DNA from: Ignelater luminosus
Lineage: Eukaryota; Arthropoda; Insecta; Coleoptera; Elateridae
Reading direction: 5' to 3'
Assembly: GCA_011009095.1 (NCBI GenBank)
Contig: VTPC01003380.1
Coordinates: 189,734-253,733 of the forward strand
Length of the DNA stretch: 64,000 nucleotides
The position numbers and the translations under genes were made by a program. Every line of letters begins with the position of its first letter. Positions within the stretch are counted from its first letter, which is position 1. This document shows positions 1 through 11,535 of the stretch, piece after piece. The notes beneath the pieces are model-generated. The model saw nothing but the letters and a program-made list of their open reading frames with translations. It ran no database searches and was not told where the DNA came from.

Positions 1-1166
1 CTTATTGGAAGGAGAGTAACGGCTAGAATGGTTTATAGGGAATACACCATCACAGTCACAATTGTTTTCGCGTAGTGTGCCTATTCCACCTAGAACTCTG
101 GAGCGTAATTCTTGTAACTTGTAACAATCCAACAGAAGTAAAAATGTTATTGAAGTAGAACTTGACGCCATTTTTCAACTGCATGTGGTCCACCAATCCC
201 AAGACAACATTGCCACCTTGACCTAAACCAGTTTCAGGAACTTGCTTCGAAGAACCGCAATATCGTTCAACATGATGAATGTAATCTAAAGGATCAGCAG
301 CAACACACAGCTTGAATCTAAACCTGATCGGTTTGCCGTTTGTAAATGGCTTGATTCCACGTCTTCCATAGTAAGAAATGATATTTTCATCTATCCTAAC
401 AGTAGAACCTAGTATTACTTGTTAAAACGAATTCAACATATCAAACAAAGGGCTTTTGTTATATATTCTATCAGAACCATCGCTTGCTTGATTATCGGCA
501 TCATCATTTCATCAAAATGGTTGCGACGAATCGCATCAGTAGCTATTGCCTATAAGGCAAAGGTTGGTATCCCGATAATAGCAACCCCAACAGTTGTCAA
601 AATTCTACAAATGTGTCATTCAAGTTATGCACAAGTTTTTGGGCTGCATACTGATTAGTTCCATTCACAATGTGATGTAACATTTCTTGAGTGGAATACG
701 ATCTAAATCGTCAATCGGATTTTTGATATTTTCTCTTAAGCGAGTCTTCTGTAGTAGATTCAAATTCAGGAATATTAGGAATTTTAGAAATTAAATCAGT
801 AAACTCTGTCTTCCACCTGGGTAGAGTAGCTATGGTCCTAGAACCAGTTGAGGTACTTGAGGTACTATTGCAAAGCATCATCAACGTTGTTCGTGTCTTC
901 GTCTTCTTCATACCTCACAATAACTTGGAAGCGCAGAATACGACCAGGAAGATGATCAACATTGCCCAATACTTCTTCATCCGATAAATCAGAATTCTTG
1001 TTTTATCCTTATCTGGTGGTTCTTCAAGAGGCCATATTACCACAGTGGAAGGTGTTCGATCATTTTCGGCAATCAGATCAAGAAGTTCATGCAAAATCAA
1101 TTCTTTGCCGTGACTTCCGCGAACATACCTGTGAGTATAATCGTAATATTCTAAATTTGACCACAC
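1..1166 (-). pseudogene. piggyBac-like transposase, decayed and cut by the window edge
   Basis: Read on the minus strand, the segment gives piggyBac (DDE_Tnp_1_7) landmarks in the right order across several frames. They are an acidic N-terminal stretch with VIWPLEEPPDKDK and then NVDHLPGRILR (about 1080-930), TNxYAAQKLV (about 660-620), an LLSGYQPLPY-type motif (about 580), AIRRNHFDEMM (about 540-505), RIDENIISYYGRRG (about 400-355), the GLGQGGNVVLGL core (about 220-185) and FYFNNIFTS (about 160-135). Frameshifts and stops interrupt the frame, so it is not functional. In the last motif an Asn codon at 149-151 replaces the Asp usual in this family (FDN), which would remove a catalytic residue. 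The C-terminal part lies beyond base 1. The exact N-terminus and the terminal inverted repeats were not found. Family identity rests on recalled motifs, not a search. Confidence 0.8.
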
Positions 1167-1682
1167 ATTATCCCAATGGCAGCTATAGTTGCCAGTAAAT
1201 TTACACTTTCAACAGCAGAAGCCTTTAAATCGAAGTTTTAGACAGAAATACGTTGACTTATTAACTGCCGTGATGACGCATAAAGAGTTACAAATATTTT
1301 ACAAAATTTTGTCACTTGCAACTAATCATAAGTGTCAATTTCAAAACATATTCAAAATGGCTGTTAAGAAGGGTAGTAGCTCCGTGGAGTAGCTCGTGGA
1401 ACATCGTACAGTGGTAGAAACGATCAAATTTGCAACTGTGGGGGTGAAAAGTGGATAGCAACTTAAGTTGCCAACGAACTTTAATGGGTTAATAATTCTC
1501 ATATGTAAAATAGTGTGTTTTGTATTCATAACACCGTAACTTCCGTGACAGTTGCTAATATATTGCCAGCAAATTGAAGCTTTTGTCGTTTTCAACATTC
1601 TGTTTGTTTGAATTTTCAATTGAGCATGAGCTTCTGCTCTTTTATTAATTGCATTTTGTCAGCGTACAAATTCAATGTAATA

Positions 1683-1808
1683 AAATCTTGCGCTAAAAAG
1701 TCTACGTCGACAAGGTTTCGTTGATTGAAATGATCACGTGTGTTAACCCTCCATGTTCAATTTAAATCGATGAAACATTGTCGATGTAGACATTTTGGCA
1801 CAAGATTT
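1683..1808 (+). repeat. Long imperfect hairpin (foldback element or hairpin RNA candidate)
   Basis: A 44-nt left arm (1683-1726) is the reverse complement of a right arm (1765-1808) at 37 of 44 positions, with a 38-nt loop. In a plus-strand transcript four of the seven differences would be G:U pairs. The size suits a small foldback MITE. A hairpin-RNA precursor is the alternative. Confidence 0.6.
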
Positions 1809-1973
1809 GATCAAAGACAGCAACCATTTCGAACAATTATTATTATTATAAGTTCATTTAATTAAACACTTTGATAACAAGTAAATTTGTTTTTTTTTTG
1901 TATTTTTAGTCTGCAACTGAAAATGTCTCTAACTCCTTCAATATTGACAATGGCCAAATGGCCATTCTTTATT

Positions 1974-2335
1974 TTAAATTTGTAGTGACTTAAACCATAT
2001 ATTGGTGAAATATTTTAATTTTGGAAACCTTAACCGTTTTATCGATTCCGACGTGACCACTACAATCACAACGTAGACCAATTGGCCAGACAGTGTCTTG
2101 TACCACAGAATACCTCTTTTCAAGCAATAATTGTTATTCGGTAGATTTATCAGACAAATTTCAAATAATACCTTGGATCTCAAGGTCTCGAAATTGGGCC
2201 AATTATCATTCACAAGTATACCCAGCATGGTAACACGACTCAGAGTATCGATGTTTTTCTTGGAGTCGGCGAAACTATGTTCAATTGAATAATTGAATTC
2301 TTCCAAGACTATTAGATAATCTGTAGATTTCGAGG
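1974..2335 (-). pseudogene. Ty3/gypsy pol fragment: end of RNase H and integrase linker
   Basis: The minus-strand frame reads LEEFNYSIEH, then KKNIDTLSR, then YCLKRGILWYK and a hydrophobic VYVVIVVV stretch. In Ty3/gypsy pol proteins the RNase H domain ends with a leu-x-glu-phe-x-tyr-x-ile-glu-his segment and an (A)DALSR box. The zinc-binding linker that follows carries an LKxGILYxK motif. Spacing and order fit. The 110-codon frame from 2306 down to 1974 is open, but no intact reverse transcriptase lies upstream and no integrase core follows, so this is an isolated relic. Confidence 0.72.
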
Positions 2336-2675
2336 CTTTTTGCCAAGGCCAAACTGTAATGTTGCTTTTAGATGAGGGTTGGTCATGTTCTTGATTTGTT
2401 AAGTTGGAAGCAGTATATTAACATCTTTGTATTGCCTTTTTTACATTTTAACTAGTTTTCAATTACTTAATACTTCTCAATTTGAAGAAATGTTTGACAT
2501 TTGCAAATTTCGAGAATATCTGACAAATTACTAAGCAATAAATGATGGAAAGCATAACCTTTAAAGATCAATAAGGTATGTCAAACTAAACAATCCTTCT
2601 TGCGTTTTCGAATCATATCTGGCGTCTAACATTAAGATAATCAATGCATAGGAAAATTGTAGAATTAATAGGTCT

Positions 2676-2745
2676 CAGGTTGAGCTATTAACTCCCCCTG
2701 TATGACGAGGGGTTTCTTCACATGTTCAGTTAGCCTAAATAAAAA
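2676..2745 (-). repeat. Inverted copy of the 15.5-kb repeat core
   Basis: The reverse complement contains GTGAAGAAACCCCTCGTC followed by ATACAGGGGGAGTTAA. This matches the core seen twice on the plus strand near 15510 and 15820. The core folds as a 5-bp stem (CCCCT with AGGGG) around an 8-nt loop. Confidence 0.6.
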
Positions 2746-3044
2746 TGTCTTTGGTTTGACTGATTAATACCTGGCATGTGTAATATTTGATTAGAGCTCT
2801 TGTAACAAAATAAATGAAATACAAACTCTGCAGATGTGTGTTCAAACTCATAACAATAGACGTAAACATTAAATAACGTTTAAGCAAGATTATTAGCGTA
2901 ACCATTGTATGTAAATAGTGTTACCTTAGAAGGTTAAATCTCTGATGCAACTTTATTTAATTTACCGGTTTGGATAAGAAATTTCTTTGAGCATAATGCT
3001 TAGTTAAAATAAGAATTTGGAAAATGTATTTTTACTCGGAAATA

Positions 3045-3320
3045 ACGCATCTTTGCTTTGTTATGTTTCTGTATGTTGGCAAGTTGTTTTTCTGAATCTG
3101 CTTTTGAAATTACAATTTCACCAGTGTTGTGGATGAAGAGATGTTTCATACGAATGTGTCTTGTTCTTCGATAAGTTCCGGATTTTGAGCAAATTCATTA
3201 GGAGCTTCATTATCAATTGCAGATCGAGTTTGTTTAATAGCGCCTGAATCCAAATTTTCTTGTGCAGCTTCAGTGGCTGCTATAACTTCAGCTTCTGTCG
3301 TAGATAAATATTACAATTGA
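3045..3320 (-). pseudogene. Ty1/copia pol fragment: C-terminal RNase H
   Basis: The minus strand encodes LSTTEAEVIAATEAAQE at about 3310-3260. This matches the highly conserved copia-type RNase H box (LSTTEAEYIAASEA). After a frame change, HIRMKHLFIHNTGEIVISKA and EKQLAN follow (about 3160-3065), as expected for the region leading to the copia pol C-terminus (RTKHI, then an EQLAD-like motif). At least one frameshift lies near 3180. Only the tail of pol is present, and no LTR was recognised next to it. Confidence 0.75.
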
Positions 3321-4614
3321 AGTTGATTAATTCGAGGCTGGTCGTCCTTATGTGAGGGCTGGGCGATATTGAGACTTCAGTATTTAATATCGAAATTAGT
3401 ACTGAAAGATTCTCTTAACCTTAATCACACCGCGTTCTGTTTGGTTCTCAAGACTTTGTAACGGGAAAATGCCCAAAAGTATGCACAAGTCCTGTATAAG
3501 CCAGATATCGGTAGATGTTCAATCCCATAGCTCATGTCGAAGACGGGAGTAGGTTCCAAAATAGTAAATAACCCACGCTTTGATGATCTTACCTGAGCCT
3601 AAAACTTAGCTTTTAGCTGAAAAGCCTAAAAGAGATACCAAAAGGGCGCCAGGAGACAGTGCCACACAAAACGATGTAATTCGTCGACCTGTCCCCACAC
3701 CGACGAACACGCTGTATATAGGGTCCACCCAAAATACCATCCTGTAGATAAACACTACAAAATCGTGTCCGGAAACTAAATTGTATTTTCTTTTACTTAC
3801 CAAGGAACCTTTGTTGGTTCCGCAACTGAAAATAAAATAAACTTAATAAATCTCCAGCCTCTCTCTCGTTTTTCAAAACTATAAACAAAGCTTTATTCAC
3901 AAAATCAAATATTATGCGGGTTGCTAGAAGCCAAGGTCCATCATCACGGCACCTAAATAAGCTTATAAAACAAAAACAAACTCCTAGAAATAAGAACACA
4001 AAAGTTAAACTACATGAATTTATTATTATGCTTTGAAATCGAGTAAAATAAACATTCACAAAAAGATTCAAAATGATATGGTTGATTAAAGAAATTATTA
4101 CTTTACAAACATTAAATAAAAGAATGACAATTATTGCATAAAAATTAGGTCTGAAGGACCAGTCAAATAAATGCGTTTAGAAATCATTAAATCGCAAAAT
4201 ACTTATTGTATTAGACCCCTCTAAACAAACAAAATTGAACATGATTTAAAACTATTAATAAATTTAGAAATATGAACTTGTATTACTTCAAACAAAAAGA
4301 AAACGTTCAAAAGATTACTATAGAATTTAAACTACCTATTGTTTTCCCTAGATTTTTCCGGAAAGAATACACTATAAAGATACTTTTCTAACATTAAAAT
4401 AAACCAAAGATTAACGTTAAATACTCAAAGCATTTGAACAAAACAACATAAAAATACAAACAAATATATGTAACATAAACAATTATTCCTTACTCTAAAT
4501 CTGGAGGTCCTTTGAGTTTCCAGCAACTTTTCCAAATACAAAAGAATTGAATTTACATTAAATTTAATTGCGAGAAGGCATAGTTTCAACCCCAATAAAT
4601 TTTTAAACACTTAA
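3321..4614. other. AT-rich DNA without a recognised gene
   Basis: Short frames on the minus strand (3606-3803 and 3793-4071) show no family motif. A GC-richer patch at 3620-3780 holds the palindromic core GGCGCC and a TATATA stretch, which may be a transposon or LTR fragment. No match could be made. Confidence 0.4.
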
Positions 4615-4780
4615 CTTCCACAAACACAAGACTTAATTTTCTCAATAACGAAGAGAATACCAGATCTCTCGATGGACACTGAAGATGGGATATTGATTCC
4701 ATCAGCCAGGGAGTATGACGAAGACAGCGGAGTCAAAGAACACCAGGTACATAACGGAGATTTTCGTAATGACTAAACCA
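4615..4780 (+). other. Unrecognised coding-like segment
   Basis: The plus-strand frame is open from 4615 to a TAA at about 4777, with an ATG at 4672. Translation from there is acidic and hydrophilic (MDTEDGILIPSAREYDEDSG...), unlike the low-complexity frames around it. A CAG|GTACAT donor-like site lies at about 4746. No family was recognised. It could be a relic exon or part of a retroelement gag. Confidence 0.25.
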
Positions 4781-5075
4781 AAACTCAAGAAGTAAGTGGG
4801 ATTAAATAATTTCCAAATAACTGGCTCGACACGGTTACTTCTTTACACGATCCTTCTAATGAAGACAGGGACGATGAGCTTGTCGTTCATCTCCGCATAC
4901 TAGTAAAAATACAGGTAACACCTTTCAGCATATGAATTTTTACGTTCATCCGCACAATGATGCGTCAGTATTTTAATCCTCAAAGAGGCCTCCCCCGAGG
5001 ATTAACTCAAAATGCAAATTAATGCCCATAAACCATAAACCAAATAGAAAACTAAAGCAAATTCACAGCCACTAA

Positions 5076-5336
5076 AATGTCGAAATTAACCGTGCGCCAC
5101 ACTTAAAGATCGAAACAAAACACGAGAAGCATCGGGTCCGCTTAAACCCGCGAGGGTGCGGTGAACACCCGCGTTCCACGGTGTCCAAATTTCGACTCCC
5201 CGAGAAAATCACAAAGTACCAACAAAGGGAACGGTTTGGCAAAATAGAAAAGTCGGTTGTACACGATATCCCCAAACAAAATACAGACGATAAATTGGAT
5301 AATGGAAAACTACTGGATATCATTTCTTTACTGTAG
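5076..5336 (+). other. Unrecognised 86-codon open segment, no ATG
   Basis: The frame is open from just after a TAA at 5073-5075 to a TAG at 5334-5336. The translation is basic and well mixed, with stretches such as KIETKHEKHRVRLNPRGC and KFRLPEKITKYQQRERFGKI, and it lacks the Leu/Phe/Asn bias of chance frames nearby. There is no initiator ATG, and I recognise no family. The segment is GC-richer than its flanks. It may be an exon, or a piece of a mobile-element polyprotein related to the segment at 4615. The minus-strand 94-codon frame on the same bases is read as its shadow. Confidence 0.3.
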
Positions 5337-8300
5337 AACTGTCTTCTGCCAGACATGAATTAGCAAATTACGAACATGTTCTTTCTTGAAAATACAGTTG
5401 AAAAATATAACAAAAATTTAAAAACAGCACAAAGCACGTTCGGGTCATAAAATAATGTATCGGATTTCACTAATGAAAGAAGTATAAAACCATTTATCGA
5501 ACACATTTTAATTCTTAACAACAGAACTCCAAAGAAAAATATCTGTTAGCAATATAAACAACTTGCTAAACATTAAAAAGTAAGACGAAGCGATAAATTT
5601 ATATTAAATGAATGTATTTAAAGCAAGATTTAACGTAAAATTCGGGTAAGTATGCAAAACTTTAAAATGACATTACAACTTGTCGGTACTACACCAACTG
5701 CATTATCATATCTAGTCTCACACTAAAAACATCAAAACGCTAACTACTTGTCTGCAAGGAAACTCAGTGTTAAAAGAACTCTTCTTGTTATTATCCTTAG
5801 TAATTAGTGTTGTTATAGCTCTGTATTTGCTCTTGCCTAATTGCTCTAGTTTTCTTTGGTGTAGTGAGTTTAACTAACTCGTAGAGAACCATCTTCTTCT
5901 GTTAATTTCCAGCTACGAGAAATACAAGTTACATCTTTGAAAAGCTTAAGAAATAGACTTTCCAGTAGTACCAAAATCAAGGACAGTTTCTGTTTGGCAA
6001 AAATAAGAATTTGATTTGTATCTTGAAAAGTACCAACTTTGTAAAATGTAAGTAAAGTATCTCAGAGGCCGCTAAAAACTAAGGAAGTTTTCCCTGTGAC
6101 ATTTTGCTCTAATTTTGAAAATAATCCAGTTGAAATCATTCAAAAACCCAACTCTAGGCTGTAACAAAAAAGCTATCGAATTTTTGCTACTTGAAATGAA
6201 TTTATAAAGCGATACTATTCGTTCATGTGAAACAACTGTACATATTACAAAGAATTAAACCTTAAACTTTCTCTTGTAAAAACAAAGAAATTGCACGAAT
6301 GATGAATGCATATATTTTTGCATGACTAAATAAAAACGTAATTAAAACAGATGACACATTCCAAGACATTGCTGGTGGCATTGCTCTTTAATAATAATAG
6401 GAAACATCTGGAAAGATTCAGAGAAAAATCCGGTAAATTCTCATTGTATATTTTTAAGTTTAGTAAATCCATTTTTACAAAATGACTCACCCGGTATATT
6501 GACTAAAAAAAGATCTAATTCAATTTGCAACATTTTCAGGAAGTATTTAACATTAATAAACTCGTTAAGTTCGTTACCACGCGGTTTTGCAGAAAAAAAT
6601 CGGTCAGTGGCTTAAACAAGCCTTAATTGCTGCAATTTTGCCTTATCTTGTACTATCATTATTTGAGCTGTTAATAAAATAGCTTTTACACATTAAAATT
6701 TCTTCACGAAAACGCTTAAATTAAGGTTAAGGATTTTTATTATCAGACCCAGACTAACATTTTTCCTTAATAAAATAAAATTTATGATTAACACCTCAAG
6801 TTTTCAGCAACATAACTGCACTTTTAATTAATGAAATTGACGATAAATGTTTTCAGCACTTGTTCATTCCTTAGTTAATTACATATTTCGAGTTGATGGA
6901 CGTATGTGGAGCGAAATAAATTAAAATTATACGGCGCCACAATCTCTATCAGTGCATGTAGATCATGGCCATAAGCCATAATGCAACAGGGAAAAAAGGG
7001 TTGAGAGCAAATATTGTCGTAACTAATTGTAATTCGTTACATTTACATATCGGGATGTCCCTCGCTAATGGTGCAATTCAATTTTGTAAATTTGTGCCCA
7101 GTATAATATTTAAGTGTAACCGGAGTAATTTTAGCTTTTCCAAATTTTCCTCTATGCCCTGTCAATTTATGACCCCTATCCCAAGAGGCATATTAAGTAT
7201 GAGAGTGTATGAATCGTGTTTATGGGGCGCCAGACTGACTCCAGATGGTGCTCTCCTGATAGGTTTTCACTGATGACAGATTTAACATGCGTGAAAAAAA
7301 TATAAAAGTCCCTCTCTGAATAAAACATCAGTCAGCGTATGTGAGAGCACGAATGCTTAGACGGAATATGCATTGCATTTCATTATGCTGTGTCATGTTT
7401 ATTAAGTGCTTAGGTTTTTTGCTGTATCCATAGAGTATTCATGACCGTACGTGCGGTGTAATTTATTATGCAAAAAGTACTATTAAATTGAGACCTAGTG
7501 AAGATTGAGGAAATTTAATAAATTTAAACATTTCACTTTTGCATTCATAAAAAAAAACCTAAATAATGATTCTCATATGTTAATATTAACTTTAGAAGTA
7601 GAGATTATTAAGTGGAATTTATGGCAGAAACTAATAATTTTGAAACGATGATAACTATTCGTTTTGTGCAAGAATTCAAATAGTAAGAAATGAAGAAGGA
7701 ATTTTCTCCGTATAATAATAATTTATTGTTATGGATTATCAAGGTTCGAACAAAATAGGAAAATTGACTTGGAAAGCGTAAAGGAATGCGAAAAAGTTTG
7801 TCTATAATCAACAAAATCAACAGAAATTTCTCCAACTTACTCAATGTTTATGGATATCAATCTGGTAAAAAGTAAAACAAGCACTTACCTTAATTTGCTT
7901 ACTTCCTCGAATTTCTTTGCTTCCAAAAACTTTCTACTAACAATGTCCCTTGTTATGAATACTTACGTACCATGTGAAGCATACTTCTGATTAATTTTTC
8001 ATTTTCGGGTGTTCGAAAGTATAGTTCCCAATCAGATAATTGTTTACAGTTCCATATCTAATAAGATTTTCTATTGCAATTAAATATTAAAAGAGTTCTA
8101 AAGATTATATATCAAGTATAGCTACAATCCTCTGAACAGTCCTACTTGGTCAAATTTAAGACGAGTGTTCTTCAGGTTTCTATTGACAACGCAAAGTTTT
8201 TTTACTTAAGTTCAACGATAGATATTCAGATAAGTCACGTTTGAACAAAGTAGGCAACTAATATTCAATCGCTTATTGAATCTGAATTTTGATAAACAAC

Positions 8301-8464
8301 CGAAAGAATACACTCTTGGAGATTCTCAATGAGAACCTCAACTCAAAAATGTGAAAAAGGCCATTTATAATACACATGGGATCTGAAATGAATTAAATGT
8401 GGCACAGATAAACTTTTGTTCGTATTTATTTGTCTAAAGTAGGTTAACAGGGTTGAAGCACGAT
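5337..8464. other. AT-rich intergenic DNA
   Basis: No gene was recognised. A 102-codon plus frame at 6965-7273 begins with an ATG, but it has low-complexity composition and no family motif, so it is not called. No convincing repeat was seen here. Confidence 0.5.
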
Positions 8465-8545
8465 CAGCCTATTTCACTCTCCTGAGGTGGTTAAGGAGGG
8501 CGAAATCCGATTGTGGGCCGCCGGCCGCAGGTCGTCCGTTCAAGT
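8465..8545 (+). repeat. Isolated unit of the GNA-hairpin tandem repeat
   Basis: GGTTAAGGAGGGCGAAATCC followed by GTGGGCCGCCGGCCGCAGGT matches the module order of the array beginning near 8.8 kb (a GGTTAATGGAGGGCGAAGCC box, then a GGGCCACCGCAGGTGGCCC hairpin). Confidence 0.6.
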
Positions 8546-8799
8546 CTAATTTTTTACCCTTTTGAAATGACGTCATTATCTGGCAACTTCACGTATGGCT
8601 TAGATTAAATCAGAAACAAACTTGAAAACTCTGAAAGTAACTAAAATACGTACTGCCATCTCGAGGCTGTTAATTAATAAATTAATAAACGCGGTGCCAT
8701 TTTTGTTTTCTTCTCCATTTCCATTGTTTAAATAAAGACAAAACGAGAAAGAAAATTGTGACGACACCCCAAAAGGGTAAAATCCAACTATAGTTCTCT

Positions 8800-10690
8800 T
8801 ATATAAGTTTGACCTTGGATCATTCAAGTAGGCTTTTGGGAAGCGAGTCTCATCCGTGCTCATATTTTCCTTTCTTAAGAAAGTCAATGGAAAGCGAAAC
8901 CCAAACTGGTTTGTTGGAAAACGAAGCCTCATCCGTGTTCGTATTCAACTCCCTTTGGTACGTTAATAATGCAGGGGGAAGCTTTATTCACGATGACTTA
9001 TTTAGCTCCGTTAAGAAGGTCAAGGACGAAATTTGGCCTTGGGCTATTAGGGGACAAAATCCGCTCCGTGTTTGTATTGAGCCTTTTTGAATAAATTAAA
9101 CAGAGTAAGTCTGATTTTAACTCTTTGAAAAGCGAAGCCTGTCTCCCTTTCTTAAGAAACTTAACGGAATGCGAAGCCTGGCCTTGGGGCACCGCAATTT
9201 ACCGGAGGACGAAGCCCCACCCGTTTTTCTATTAAGTTCTCTTAAGAAGGTTGATGGAAGATGAAACGAAGCCCAACACCTGTTTTTGACTCTCTTAAGA
9301 AACTTAACAAAGGGCTAATCCTGACGCTGGGACATCCCAGATGACCTTTTGGAAGGCGGAGCCCAACTCGTTTTCACATTTAGCTGTGTTAAATAGGTTA
9401 AGGTCAAAGCTCGACCTTCGGTCGCCCCAGCGGTTAAAGTCCCATCTGTAGTTGTATTTAGCTCTCTCTCTTAACGTTGCGCTATCGCAGCAGGTCGCAC
9501 TTGAGAAGGCGAAACCCAACCCGTATTTGTATTTAGCTCTTTTAAGTTGTATTTGACCTGCAGCGGCTAATTGAGAACGAAGTCCAACTTCTGTCTGAAT
9601 TTAGTTCAGTTAAGCACCTTAAGTGTCCCCCCAGGCGTTCCAACCCGATCCTGGTTTGGATTTAGCTCTATTAAGGAATGTGTCAGAGGGTGAATCCTGT
9701 CATTGAACCATCGTATGAGGACTCGTTGGAAGATGAACTCCGTGTTTAGCTCTCTCAAGTAGGTTAACGATGGAAAATGAAGCCCGCCTTGTACTTTATT
9801 TAACCCTCTAAAAAACTTAAAAGTGGGTGAAACCCCAACAAGAAGTCCTATCCATTTTGTATTTAGCCCTCTTAAGAAGGTTAATAGAGCGTGTAGCTCC
9901 ACCTTGAATCACTGAATCACTGTAGGATGCCACTTGAAGGACGAAGCCCTTGTTTGTATTTAGCTCCCTTAGAAAATTGATAGAGGACAAAGCTTGATGT
10001 TGAGTCACCGCCGGTGATTCGTTGGTAAAAGGAACCAGGCCTGTGTTCGTACGGAAGGTGGCCCGTTGGGATGCGTAGTTTTGTTAGATTGTTAAGTCAA
10101 AAGTCAACCGCCAGCAACCGCAGGTAGTCCGTAGGAGCACAAAGCCCGACCCGTATCCATATTTGGTTTTCTAGTGTAGGGTAATGAAGGGTAAAGATCT
10201 CCAGAGGTTTGGCTTTGAATCTTGCAGGGATAATTTTTTGTTTATAATTCCTAAGATGCCTAAGGGAAAGCTAAGTCCAAGCTGGGAACTGTTACCTCAA
10301 CCCGTGTTCGTATTTAGGTTTTTTAAAAAATCCAATGGAGGGCGAATATATCTCCGAAGGTTGTTTATCACACCGGCTTTGGAACGTGGAACAAATAGTA
10401 TTTTGTTCAAACTTCTTAAGAGGGTTAGTGGAAAGCGCAATCCGATCGTGGGCAGTCGCTGGTGCCTGTTGCAGGGCATAACTAAACCAATGTATATATT
10501 TAGCTTTTTTTAAGAAAGTTAATGCAGGGCAGAGTCCAACCTTGGCCCATCGCAGCTGACCCGTAGTGGGATGAAGCCCAAACCGTGTTAGTATTTTTTT
10601 TAGGAAACTTAATGGAGGACGAAGATTTTCGAAGGTACACATCGGCTTTGAATCTTGTACGGATGACAGTTTGTTTGTTTTTCCTATTCA
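8800..10690 (+). repeat. Diverged tandem repeat of GNA-triloop hairpin modules (part 1)
   Basis: The unit combines TTTAGCTCTCTTAAGAAGG, GTTAATGGAGGGCGAAGCCC, a GGGCCACCGCAGGTGGCCC hairpin and a (G)GACGAAGCCCAACCCGTGTT box. The CTTAAGAA landmark recurs at 8874, 9152, 9241 and 9294, with a GTTAAGAA variant at 9013, then repeatedly to 10.6 kb. Spacings of about 50, 90 and 140 bp suggest half-modules of roughly 45-50 bp. Copies are strongly diverged. Open frames here on both strands repeat the same peptide fragments and come from the repeat. The array is broken by a LINE fragment at about 10.69 kb. Confidence 0.85.
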
Positions 10691-10694
10691 GTTA

Positions 10695-11535
10695 TTCAAC
10701 AACTACTCTGAAGCAATCTTCAAGAAGGCTCTCTATAACTACAACGCTGGCATTTCAATAAATGGTAGGATAATTAACAACATTAGATACACTGACGATG
10801 ACAGACAACATTGAAGAACTCCAAACTCTTTTACAGGAGATTAATAACCTCAGCAATGAATACGCCCTAAAGGTGAATTTCAATAAGACAAAGTACTTGG
10901 TGATCAGCAAAAAACCCATACACGAACATAATACACATAAATTCTGAGAAAATCGAAAAAGTTCCAAATACAGATACTTGGGAACTTGGGTAAGTGACCA
11001 TTCACAAGAAATAAAAATAAGGATAGAACTAACCAGAACTGCATTTCTTAAAATGAAGTAGCTGTACTGTTGTCGCAACCTCAACTTCTGGCTCCGTCTT
11101 CGAATGATCAGATGTTACGTATTCCCAGTTCTGTTATATGGATCGGCGGCATCGATACTCAACAAGGATATGATGAGGAGATTGGAAGCCTTTGAGATGT
11201 GGATATATCGGCGCATATTAAAGATATCCTGCACCCAACGTATTACAAACAAAGAGGTTACGCAAATGGTAAACAAACTAAAAGAAATTTTGAACAGCAT
11301 TAAGATCCGTAAATTTGAATGTTTTGGACGTGTCATGGGAGGAGAAAGATATTAAGACTAATAATTGAAGGTAAATGCTCAACAGCACGGCGAAGAACTT
11401 CATGGTTGAAGAATTTAAGAGAGTGGTTTGGTTGTACTTCTCTACAGCTTTTTAGATCTGCAGTATCCAAGACCAGAATAGCCTTAATGATAGCCAGCCT
11501 CTGTAGAGAGACGGCACCTTAGAAGAAGAGGCCGA
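10695..11535 (+). pseudogene. Non-LTR retrotransposon (LINE) reverse-transcriptase relic
   Basis: Successive plus-strand frames give the C-terminal half of a LINE ORF2. An AIFKKAL...GISINGRIINNIRY segment leads into the YxDD catalytic box, here YTDD at 10788-10799. Next come IEELQTLLQEINNLSNEYAL and KVNFNKTKYLVIS, then YRYLGTWVSD. RMIRCYVFPVLLYGS, MRRLEAFEMWIYRRILKIS and WLKNLREWFGC lie at about 11101-11440. Frameshifts occur near 10800 and 11355, and in-frame stops are present. A GAAGAAG-type tail near 11520-11530 looks like the element 3' end. The element interrupts the hairpin tandem array, since repeat units flank it on both sides. Its clade is not certain. The fingers and endonuclease are missing, as in a 5'-truncated insertion. 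Confidence 0.85.

Noticed and set aside
6965..7273. 102-codon plus-strand frame
   Set aside because: Begins with ATG, but composition and lack of motif or splice context do not support a gene.
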